Below the pieces are notes generated by a model. That model was not told the origin of the DNA and made no database searches. It saw only the letters and a list, made by a program, of their open reading frames with translations. 64,000 bases of DNA from Sulfurimonas sp. (lineage in GTDB: Bacteria; Campylobacterota; Campylobacteria; Campylobacterales; Sulfurimonadaceae). The stretch lies in contig NZ_CP093396.1 of the NCBI RefSeq assembly GCF_029027405.1, positions 1,612,001 to 1,676,000 on the forward strand, read 5' to 3'. Positions 1-6,652 of this stretch are shown here, one piece after another. Both the position numbers and the translations under genes were made by a program. The stretch's first letter is position 1; every line of letters starts with the position of its first letter.

Positions 1-115
1 TCTCACCGTTAACATAAGCAGATGCTTGATTTACTTGTTTTAATCCAATGCCAATGCTAATAGTTATAAGCATTACAAACATCAAGGTAATTAATAGTGC
101 AATACCTTTTCTCAT
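1..115 (-). CDS. pseudopilin-like membrane protein, GspK/PilX type (5' part only)
   Basis: Only the first 38 codons lie in the window; the gene runs off the left edge. The product starts MRKGIALLITLMFVMLITIS, a short basic tip followed by a hydrophobic helix, as in atypical prepilins such as GspK or PilX. The ATG lies two bases after the gspF stop, so it is the next gene of the same operon. The typical pilin Glu at position +5 is not obvious, which fits a minor, GspK-like subunit. Function is inferred from context and the N-terminus alone. Confidence 0.6.
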   Translation of the reverse strand, partial: MRKGIALLITLMFVMLITISIGIGLKQVNQASAYVNGE

Positions 116-117
116 GA

Positions 118-1332
118 TTATCCTATACTCATAGAGAATATTGGTAGTAGCATCGCAGCAACTATAAAGCCTATACTTCCACCTACAAATAGCATCAAAG
201 AAGGTTCTAAAAGAGTCAGTAGCATACTTATCTTGTCTCTGTTTTCTTCAAAGTAAAGCTCTGAAATATTTGTAAGTACATTTTGTACTTGGGAAGTTTC
301 TTCACCCAAAGCTATTGACTGTATGAAAGCGTAGTCAATCTTTGTTTTTGAATCGTTTAAAGCATTTGAGAGTAGTTTTCCCTCAACCACTTTTTTTGCA
401 GATGCAGTAAAAAGCTCTTTTAAAACAAGATTATTTAATATATTTGCACTTAGGTTTATAGTCTCAACAAAAGGTACTCCTGAGCGAGTAAGCAAAGATG
501 CAATATATGAGAACCTAGCAAGTTCACTCTTTTGTGCGATTTTACCAAAAAGAGGAAGTTTCAAAATAAACTTATGAACTCCATATGCAAACATATAACT
601 CTTTTTCATCAAAAATAAGAACAGTGATATAATAGAAAAAATAACTATAAGTATAGTTGTAAAATTATTATTAAAAAAGTCACCCATTGCTATAACAACC
701 TTTGTAGAGGTTGGAAGTTCTTGATCCATACTCTCGAAAATACCTGTGATTTGAGGAACAACAAAGGCTAACATAAAGGAAATCATAAGAAGTGATATAA
801 CTATCATAAATGTTGGATAAGCAAAGGCACTTTTTATCTCTTTATTTATGGCATCTTGTTCTTTTAAAAACCTTGATAACTCCATCAACACTTCATCAAG
901 AATACCGCCATTTTCGCTAACTTTAATGGATTGTTTAAAAAATTCTGGTAAAACAATCACTTGCTGAGATTCTAAGGCACTGTAGAAATTATTTCCCTCA
1001 TCAAGATGTGTACTAACTGTACTTAAAAATAGTTTCATCTTCTTATTTTTCTCATAATGAGTTTGGATTATTTTAAGAGCAGAGACTATAGTAATGCCAG
1101 AGCGAATATACATAGAAAGTTCTCTTGAGAGTCCTGCTAACTCTTTTGGAGAAATTTTATACTTCCTTGAGAAGTTGATATTTTCATAAAAAGCAGGTTT
1201 GTCTTCATTTATAGTTTGATAGATAATTTTTTTAACTCGTAGTTTGGTTTTTGCTTCATTTAAAGAGACGGCTTCTATCTTCTCACTGACTCTTTTTCCA
1301 TCTGAGTTGATGCCTTTGTACTTAAAAATCAT
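118..1332 (-). CDS. gspF: type II secretion system inner membrane protein GspF
   Basis: A 404-residue polytopic inner-membrane platform protein of the GspF/PilC family, which couples the assembly ATPase to pseudopilin assembly. Two repeated T2SSF domains are visible (about residues 66-190 and 270-395). Membrane helices lie near 170-192 and 222-245, and there is a C-terminal helix with the family-typical EPSLMLFVGGSIGFIVAAML run. Length is normal for the family. Its ATG overlaps the stop of the upstream gspH-like gene (ATGA), indicating translational coupling. The ATPase (GspE) and secretin are not in this window. Confidence 0.93.
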   Translation of the reverse strand: MIFKYKGINSDGKRVSEKIEAVSLNEAKTKLRVKKIIYQTINEDKPAFYENINFSRKYKISPKELAGLSRELSMYIRSGITIVSALKIIQTHYEKNKKMKLFLSTVSTHLDEGNNFYSALESQQVIVLPEFFKQSIKVSENGGILDEVLMELSRFLKEQDAINKEIKSAFAYPTFMIVISLLMISFMLAFVVPQITGIFESMDQELPTSTKVVIAMGDFFNNNFTTILIVIFSIISLFLFLMKKSYMFAYGVHKFILKLPLFGKIAQKSELARFSYIASLLTRSGVPFVETINLSANILNNLVLKELFTASAKKVVEGKLLSNALNDSKTKIDYAFIQSIALGEETSQVQNVLTNISELYFEENRDKISMLLTLLEPSLMLFVGGSIGFIVAAMLLPIFSMSIG

Positions 1333-1817
1333 CTAATTACTTCTTGTATCAAATTTTCTTTAACCTCAGTTGCTTCGTGAAGTGAGTCATAAATATATAT
1401 CTGGCTAAGGTATGAAGAAAAGTCATACACTTTTGTCTTAAACTCAACAAACACTTGTTCTCCCACCCCTTGTTTATTTATGATATATGAAAAACAAATA
1501 TCATCTTTTTTTTCTAACTGGGTCATTCCATAAGAAAAATCATATCTATAAACTATCACACTTTTATCTAAAAAGCTCTCTACCTCTCTAAACTTTTTGC
1601 CATCTACAAAAACCTCACACTCAGAGCATTCATCCAAACATAAAAACTCTATATTTTTTTCATGCGGAATCTTTTGTAAATACTCCTTTAAGTTTTGTAA
1701 AGAAAGCTTTTGACTTTCATCTTTCATCTTCTTAAAATTACCCACAGAAATAGTATAAACCACTCCGATAATTACAATAACTATAAGTAACTCTATGAGT
1801 GAAAAAGCTTTTTTCAA
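1329..1817 (-). CDS. minor pseudopilin, GspH-like
   Basis: A 162-residue prepilin-like protein. It begins KKAFSLIELLIVIVIIGVVY, a textbook class III signal: basic leader, cleavage before Phe, Glu at +5, then a long hydrophobic helix. The rest is not strongly conserved. It has a Cys-rich patch near residues 60-68 (CLDECSEC), possibly a disulfide-stabilised loop. The start codon is TTG, two bases after the gspG stop; no ATG gives an intact leader. It lies between gspG and gspF, so a minor pseudopilin (GspH or GspI position) is the best reading. Confidence 0.85.
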   Translation of the reverse strand: MKKAFSLIELLIVIVIIGVVYTISVGNFKKMKDESQKLSLQNLKEYLQKIPHEKNIEFLCLDECSECEVFVDGKKFREVESFLDKSVIVYRYDFSYGMTQLEKKDDICFSYIINKQGVGEQVFVEFKTKVYDFSSYLSQIYIYDSLHEATEVKENLIQEVIR

Positions 1818-1819
1818 AT

Positions 1820-2206
1820 TTAGTTACATTCACTCATTTTAATGTCACTTGCAGAATCTTCCCCACCCTCTTTTTTATCAGCACCAAGAGAGACAAGTTC
1901 AACAGAACCACTATTGTTTAAATATATAAAAGGATTTCCCCAAGAGTCTTTTGGAAGTTTTTTGTCTTTAAAATAATCTTTTTCAGCTAAAAGTTCCAAT
2001 CCTTCTTCAGTAGATGGATAAAGACTGTTATCTACCTTATACATATCTAAGGCATTATTATAAATCCTCTGCATCTGAATACAAACCAAATTCTTTTTAG
2101 CCTTTTCGCCTTTACTTGTAAGACTTGGCATAACCATAGCTGCTAATAGCCCCAAGATGACTATCACTATCATTAACTCAATTAGAGAGAATGCTTTTCT
2201 TTGCAT
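1820..2206 (-). CDS. gspG: type II secretion system major pseudopilin GspG
   Basis: A 128-residue major pseudopilin. The N-terminus MQRKAFSLIELMIVIVILGL is a prepilin peptidase site with Glu at +5. The C-terminal part carries the GspG signature (YPSTEEGLELL, then KDSWGNPFIY, then LVSLGADKKEGGE), where the calcium-binding loop lies in known GspG structures. It is the first gene of the minus-strand pseudopilin operon. AAAGG sits seven bases before the ATG. Confidence 0.95.
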   Translation of the reverse strand: MQRKAFSLIELMIVIVILGLLAAMVMPSLTSKGEKAKKNLVCIQMQRIYNNALDMYKVDNSLYPSTEEGLELLAEKDYFKDKKLPKDSWGNPFIYLNNSGSVELVSLGADKKEGGEDSASDIKMSECN

Positions 2207-2724
2207 AAAATTACCTTTGATTGTTTTTAAACCTAATTATAGTGAAAATTTCTAAAGAAATATAAATTTTTTCTTATTTTGAATTATTAATTAATATTTT
2301 TATAGAATCACATACTTAATAGACTCTCTCGCAATTGTTCTACTGGAGTAGATGGTAGCCTTATCTACACAACTGGTGAATCATACGATACTTTTTATGG
2401 CATTGAAAATTGATAGTTTGGGTCAAGCATATTTTTATTGAAATAAGTTGCCCTCTCAAATTCAATCACATTAGTTCCTATATTTGATACTAATGGAAAC
2501 ATTGAAGCCAAACTATTTAGCTCAATTGAAGCTAGATATTCTAAGCAACTGCAAAATCTTTGTAGTAGTTTGATTTAGGATAGCTATATCTTTAATCTTA
2601 ACTGATTTTAACTTTGATTTTCTTAAGCTATCATATCCTTGATAATTAATTTTTATTTAAGTTTATCTACTTATAAGTTTATTTTCGATATGTTACATTT
2701 AAATTTTACTAGATAAGGCAATTT
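2207..2724. other. 518-bp stretch without an intact gene; gene-like relics
   Basis: No complete gene is visible. On the plus strand, about 2306-2414 reads open for roughly 35 codons without a start (containing LNRLSRNCSTGVDGSLIY) and ends in TGA. About 2444-2578 is open in a second frame (containing TLVPIFDTNGNIEAKLFSS), which faintly resembles the tail of a PAS or sensor domain. Both look like fragments of decayed or displaced genes; I cannot assign a family. The last 120 bases are very AT-rich and probably hold the hcp promoter. Confidence 0.4.
2236..2241 (-). promoter_or_regulatory. candidate -10 box for the gsp operon
   Basis: A perfect TATAAT on the minus strand, 30 bases before the gspG ATG. 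No clear -35 box is seen, which is common in Campylobacterota promoters. This is a match to a consensus only. Confidence 0.5.
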
Positions 2725-3219
2725 ATGCAAAATTCAGTTTTTATGACAATAAAAGGTACTACACAGGGCTTGATTTCAGAAGGTGCTTTTACCCCTGATT
2801 CAGTAGGGAATATTTATCAAAATGGACATGAAGATGAAATTTCAATTCAAAAATTTAATTATGGCTCTACTGTTCCTATAAATTTATCAACTGGTCAACC
2901 TATGGGTCAAAGAACACATTCTCCATTTACGATAGTTAAATTACTAGATAAAAGTTCACCTTTATTGTTTGAAGCAGCTAATAAGGGTGAAACTTTAAAT
3001 AATGTTGATTTAAAAGTTTATAGAACCTCTTATTTGGGAAAGCAAGAGCATTTTTATACAATAGCTTTAGAAGATACAACTATTATCGATATTGGTGTTT
3101 CCAATTCTGAGGATGGACCTGTAGAACATGTGAGCTTTTCTTATAGAAAAATCGAGCTTAGACATGTTATTGCAAGCACATCTAGTTCAGATGATATTAG
3201 AACAGGTGTTGGTGCTTAA
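2725..3219 (+). CDS. hcp: Hcp family type VI secretion tube protein
   Basis: A 164-residue Hcp-family protein, the hexameric ring subunit that forms the T6SS inner tube and can carry small effectors in its lumen. Family hallmarks are an MTIKG start region, a GRRTHSP-like RTHSPFTIVKLLDKSSP segment (about 63-78), and a C-terminal VEHVSFSYRKIELRH strand pair. Length and layout match enterobacterial-type Hcp. It is the first gene of a three-gene cassette with an amidase and its immunity protein and has an AAGG ribosome site. No sheath, baseplate or ClpV gene is in the window, so it is an orphan hcp here. Confidence 0.93.
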   Translation: MQNSVFMTIKGTTQGLISEGAFTPDSVGNIYQNGHEDEISIQKFNYGSTVPINLSTGQPMGQRTHSPFTIVKLLDKSSPLLFEAANKGETLNNVDLKVYRTSYLGKQEHFYTIALEDTTIIDIGVSNSEDGPVEHVSFSYRKIELRHVIASTSSSDDIRTGVGA

Positions 3220-3228
3220 AGGAAATAT

Positions 3229-3717
3229 ATGGGCAATTTACCTCTTTGGGAAGTGTTGAGCTTTCATTATCCTGCACAAGAAGCTGGTTCAGTTTTTCAA
3301 GGTATTGGTGGAAAAGTTGAATTGAATTATGATATTGGCGTATTTAATAATGCTTGTGCAACTCGAGTATCAAAAGCATTAAATGGTTCATCAGGGACAC
3401 ATCTTATTCAATACTTTAAGGATATTGGCTCAAGTGGGAAAATGGAATCGCAGGTTTCATCTGGAAAAAATAAACATTGGTATATCTTTCGTGTGCAAAT
3501 GCTAATTAAATATTTAACAAAAAGATATGCTAGACCGATAGAATTAGCTCCATCTAGTTATAAAGAAAAACTAAAAGGCAAAAAAGGCATTATTATATTT
3601 CAAGTACTTGGTTGGAATGATGCAACAGGACACGCCGATTTATGGGATGGTTCTCGTTGTCTTTGGAAAGGCTATGGTGGACTTTCTAACAAAGTTTTAT
3701 TTTGGGAGGCATCGTAA
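3229..3717 (+). CDS. tae4: type VI secretion amidase effector, Tae4 family
   Basis: A 162-residue protein that matches the Tae4 family of T6SS peptidoglycan amidases, which cut the peptide stem (D-Glu to mDAP bond) in the periplasm of target cells. The nucleophile segment NNACATRVSKALN puts the catalytic Cys at 43. The second motif, GHADLWDG, gives His135 and Asp137/Asp140. Both are typical of this NlpC/P60-like fold. There is no signal peptide, as expected for an Hcp-delivered toxin. It starts 9 bases after hcp behind AAAGGAAAT and is followed directly by a candidate immunity gene. Confidence 0.92.
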   Translation: MGNLPLWEVLSFHYPAQEAGSVFQGIGGKVELNYDIGVFNNACATRVSKALNGSSGTHLIQYFKDIGSSGKMESQVSSGKNKHWYIFRVQMLIKYLTKRYARPIELAPSSYKEKLKGKKGIIIFQVLGWNDATGHADLWDGSRCLWKGYGGLSNKVLFWEAS

Positions 3718-4080
3718 ATGCAAAAAATAAAATTATTAATTTTATTGTTAAGTATATTATCTATAACTGGATGTGTAAATAAAGAACCTTTAGCTAATAA
3801 GCAAAAAAAAGATGAATTATTACAGTTTGCTCAAGCAAACTGCATGCTATGGTATTTTAAAAAGAAAGGTTACGATACACAAGATATTAGAGCTATTTCA
3901 GGCGGAATTGTGGAACTGGGTTCTTACTCTGCAGAAAAATATCAGAATGTAGCTTTTTTAGTAAAAAAATATTCACCAAATCTTCATAGTAAAAATAATA
4001 TAGATGTAGCCTTATGGAAATGTTATAAACTAGACTCTGACAAGTTGTTTTTAGAAAAGCTAGATAATATAAAAAAGTAA
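3718..4080 (+). CDS. tai4: Tai4-type immunity lipoprotein
   Basis: A 120-residue protein with a lipoprotein signal (hydrophobic core, then SITGC with lipid Cys at 19). Its mature part resembles Tai4 immunity proteins, with an FAQANCMLWY-like first helix and paired cysteines (CMLWY and LWKCYKL). Its ATG follows the tae4 stop immediately. Known Tai4 proteins act in the periplasm, where they plug the Tae4 active site; a lipid anchor would place this one at a membrane facing the same compartment. The assignment rests on position plus modest similarity recalled from the family. Confidence 0.8.
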   Translation: MQKIKLLILLLSILSITGCVNKEPLANKQKKDELLQFAQANCMLWYFKKKGYDTQDIRAISGGIVELGSYSAEKYQNVAFLVKKYSPNLHSKNNIDVALWKCYKLDSDKLFLEKLDNIKK

Positions 4081-4278
4081 CAACACGTTTTTTATATTTT
4101 TTGTAAATTAACGGCGAAGCTGAGCTCCTTTAATGAGTATATCAGAAAATTTGCTTGAGATTTTCTAGGATACACTTTGATGTGGGACTCCTGCCATTTG
4201 TTGTATGTGGAGTGGTAACCTAAATTCATACAAAGAATTAACAATTCTAAGTTAAAATAAAATGAATAAAGGCAAACC
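4081..4278. other. non-coding left flank of the IS3 remnant
   Basis: 198 bases between tai4 and the transposase start. A small hairpin is visible (AGAAAAT at 4144-4150 with ATTTTCT at 4160-4166). The stretch with GGACTCC and GGAGTGGTAACC (about 4183-4220) can also fold. It probably holds the left end and leader of the insertion sequence, but I could not define a terminal inverted repeat because the right end of the element is missing. Confidence 0.4.
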
Positions 4279-4307
4279 ATGAGAAGAAGTAAATATAGTC
4301 AAGAATT

Positions 4308-4330
4308 GCGCGAAGCCTGCCCTTGGGGTA
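4308..4330 (+). repeat. 23-bp insertion, copy 1 of an inverted pair
   Basis: Begins GCGCGAAG and ends GGGGTA. It interrupts the orfA codons for Gln-Glu-Phe-Lys-Asp after GAATT. Removing exactly these 23 bases restores an IS3 OrfA reading frame (SQEFKDSTVQLI). An identical copy in reverse orientation sits at 4563-4585. It is more GC-rich than its surroundings. Confidence 0.85.
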
Positions 4331-4562
4331 TAAAGATTCAACCGTCCAGTTAATCATCAATAATAATGAAAGTGTTGTAAAAGTAGCCGAGGATTTAAAT
4401 CTGAATCCCAAGACCTTATATCTCTGGGTAACAACATATAAAAAAGCTCATAATATTCCAACTAGATCATTAAATATTTTATCTTCCACTGAAACCTTAG
4501 ATGAAGAGAATAAACGACTCCGCCGTGAGAACAAGTTACTCAAACAAGAGCGTGACATATTA

Positions 4563-4585
4563 TACCCCAAGGGCAGGCTTCGCGC
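4563..4585 (-). repeat. 23-bp insertion, copy 2 of an inverted pair
   Basis: The exact reverse complement of 4308-4330 (23 of 23 bases). It lies between the codons for ERDIL and KKATAYF of orfA; deleting it restores that family-typical join. Read in the element's own orientation, both copies end in TA followed by TAA, and both sit after TT, so the host sites share a TT/TAA junction. No target duplication is evident. Confidence 0.85.
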
Positions 4586-5210
4586 AAAAAGGCAACAGCG
4601 TACTTCACAATTATAGGTATGTGCCAAATTATGGATGTAGATATGTCTAGTTACTATCGTTGGGTAAGGAATGGTGCGGTAATTAATAAAGTAGATAAAC
4701 AACTAAATGAAATTATAGAAGCTATATTTATTCAAGGCAGAAGTAAATATGGAACTCGTAGAATACAAGATAAACTAAAAGAGTTATATGGTCTTATTCT
4801 ATCACGGAAGTGTATCTCAAGCATTATGAAAGACCTAAACTTAAAAGTTAAAATGAAAAGAAGATATAAAAATACTACAGATTCTAATCATAATTTACCA
4901 ATAGCACCGAATATTCTTAATAGAGATTTTTATGCATCAGGTCCTGATGAAAAATATGTTGGCGATATTACGTATATTCGCACAGGTGAAGGTTGGTTAT
5001 ATCTGGCAACTGTAATTGATTTATACTCAAGAAAAGTTGTAGGCTGGTCTATGGATGACATAATGAAGGTATCACTTGTAAACGATGCTTTAAATATGGC
5101 AATAAGTCATAGAAATCCACCTAAAGGATTATTGTGGCACACAGATAGAGGATGATATGCTACGAAAAGAAACAAATATTATAAAAAGTTAAAAATGAAG
5201 TTTTAGTTTT

Positions 5211-5246
5211 TAAAAATTATTATCCTCAGTATAAGCTGAGGATAAT
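5211..5246 (-). terminator. Rho-independent terminator of gltBD
   Basis: A perfect 11-bp stem, ATTATCCTCAG (5219-5229) with CTGAGGATAAT (5236-5246), and a 6-base loop. On the minus strand it is followed by AATTTTTA. It lies 18 bases after the gltD stop. Confidence 0.85.
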
Positions 5247-5264
5247 GAAGGGAAAAAAGTTAAT

Positions 5265-6650
5265 TTATTTAAGTAGAGATTTTGCTATACTTCTAGCAGC
5301 CTCTCGTCCATCGTAAGCAGCTGTTACAACTAAGTCTGCACCTCTATAACAATCACCACCAGCATAGATGCCAGAAGTAGTTGTTTCGTGAGTATCTTCA
5401 TTTATAATTACTCCACCCCAACTATTTGTTTCTATACCATTTTCAGCTAAGAAAGCAGGCACTTCAGGGTTAAAACCTAAAGACATAATAACTATATCAG
5501 CTTGAATTCTAGTTTCACTGCCTTTTAGCTCTTCCATCCTTTGGCGACCACTTTCATCTTTCGCTCCAAGAGTTGTTTTTATAACTTCCACTGCGATAAC
5601 ATTAGAATTTTCATCTAAAATTATCTCTTTTGGAGATACAAAAAAAGTAAAGTCAACACCTTCTTCCATAGCATTTTTATACTCTTTTTTACTACCTGGC
5701 ATATTATGTGCATCTCTACGATATAGACAGTTTACACTTTTTGCTTCTTCTCTTTTAGCAGTTCTAAGACAGTCCATAGCAGTATCACCACCACCTATAA
5801 CAACAATATTTAAGTCCTTAAAATCAAACTTTTTGTCATATTCAAGTTTAAAGTTTTTTCTTTGCATTGCTGTTAAGTATTCCATAGCATCATAAACTGT
5901 TTTTGATTTTTCTCCTACCAAAGAAGCACTTTTAGCCTTTGTAGCACCAACTCCAATAAACATAGCATCATGAGAGTTTGCTAGCTCTTCAAAAGCAATA
6001 TCTCTTCCAACTTCACAATTTAAAACTAGTTTTAAACCAGCTTCTTTAAGTAGTTTAACACGACGCTCTACTATCTTTTTATCTAGTTTAAAATTTGGAA
6101 TACCATAAGTTAAAAGTCCACCTGCTCTATCGCTTCTCTCATACATAGTTACAGCAATTCCTGAACGAAGAAGGTAAGTTGCAACAGATAGTCCTGCTGG
6201 ACCACTTCCTATAACAGCAACACTTTTATTTGTTATGATTCCTGGAAATTCTGGTTTATATCCAGCTTTAAAACCTTCTTCTGTTATGTGAGTTTCGATA
6301 GAACCTATGGTTATAGCACCATGACCATCATTTAAAGTACAATCCCCCTCGCAAAGCTTATCGTGAGGACAAACTCTTCCCATTACTTCTGGAAAAGGTG
6401 AAGGCTCATTTGAAAGCTTAAAAGCAAACTCTAAATCTTTTTGAGCAATAGATTTTAGCCATTGAGGAATATAATTATGAAGAGGACACTTATTTAAACA
6501 AAAAGGGTCTCCACATTGGATACATCTCTCACTTTGTGTCGAAGCATCATCACGATCAAATACTTCATAAATTTCACCAAAATCTTTTGTTCTTTCTACC
6601 ACTAATCTTTTAGTAGGATTAAGTCTTTCAGTTGCTAAATATTCTCTCAT
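5265..6650 (-). CDS. gltD: glutamate synthase small subunit
   Basis: A 461-residue NAD(P)H-dependent glutamate synthase beta subunit. It passes electrons from NAD(P)H through FAD and Fe-S clusters to GltB, for glutamate formation from glutamine and 2-oxoglutarate. An N-terminal Cys-rich region (CIQCGDPFCLNKCP at about 41-54, CPHDKLCEGDC at about 94-104) binds the Fe-S clusters. The FAD-binding GSGPAGLSVA follows near 147 and the NAD(P)-binding GGGDTAMDC near 287. It is downstream of gltB by 2 bases and followed by a strong terminator. Confidence 0.96.
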   Translation of the reverse strand: MREYLATERLNPTKRLVVERTKDFGEIYEVFDRDDASTQSERCIQCGDPFCLNKCPLHNYIPQWLKSIAQKDLEFAFKLSNEPSPFPEVMGRVCPHDKLCEGDCTLNDGHGAITIGSIETHITEEGFKAGYKPEFPGIITNKSVAVIGSGPAGLSVATYLLRSGIAVTMYERSDRAGGLLTYGIPNFKLDKKIVERRVKLLKEAGLKLVLNCEVGRDIAFEELANSHDAMFIGVGATKAKSASLVGEKSKTVYDAMEYLTAMQRKNFKLEYDKKFDFKDLNIVVIGGGDTAMDCLRTAKREEAKSVNCLYRRDAHNMPGSKKEYKNAMEEGVDFTFFVSPKEIILDENSNVIAVEVIKTTLGAKDESGRQRMEELKGSETRIQADIVIMSLGFNPEVPAFLAENGIETNSWGGVIINEDTHETTTSGIYAGGDCYRGADLVVTAAYDGREAARSIAKSLLK

Positions 6651-6652
6651 TA

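Larger units (their letters stand above)
4279..5206 (+). pseudogene. IS3-family transposase, orfA/orfB, multiply disrupted
   Basis: OrfA starts at 4279 (MRRSKYSQE) with the usual helix-turn-helix and leucine-zipper region (NLNPKTLYLWVTTYKK, then ENKRLRRENKLLKQERDIL). It is broken by two 23-bp insertions at 4308-4330 and 4563-4585. OrfB (from about 4619) keeps the HTH_21 region (SKYGTRRIQDKL) and the first two catalytic Asp motifs (VGDITYIRTGEGW and LLWHTDRG). A stop then replaces the SQ of the usual HTDRGSQYA, and the catalytic Glu region is gone. The junction between orfA (KKATAYF) and orfB (CQIMDV) is also shorter than usual, which suggests an internal deletion. The element cannot be active on its own. 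Confidence 0.88.

Noticed and set aside
2725-4080. Reading the hcp cassette as part of a full type VI secretion locus.
   Set aside because: No tss, vgrG or clpV genes are present anywhere in the window.
4081-4278. Calling the foldable sequence before the transposase a structured RNA.
   Set aside because: Hairpins are short and imperfect and no known RNA family is recognised; an IS end is a simpler explanation.
4092-4280. A 62-codon minus-strand frame opposite the IS leader.
   Set aside because: No ribosome site, unusual composition, lies wholly in the probable non-coding end of the insertion sequence.
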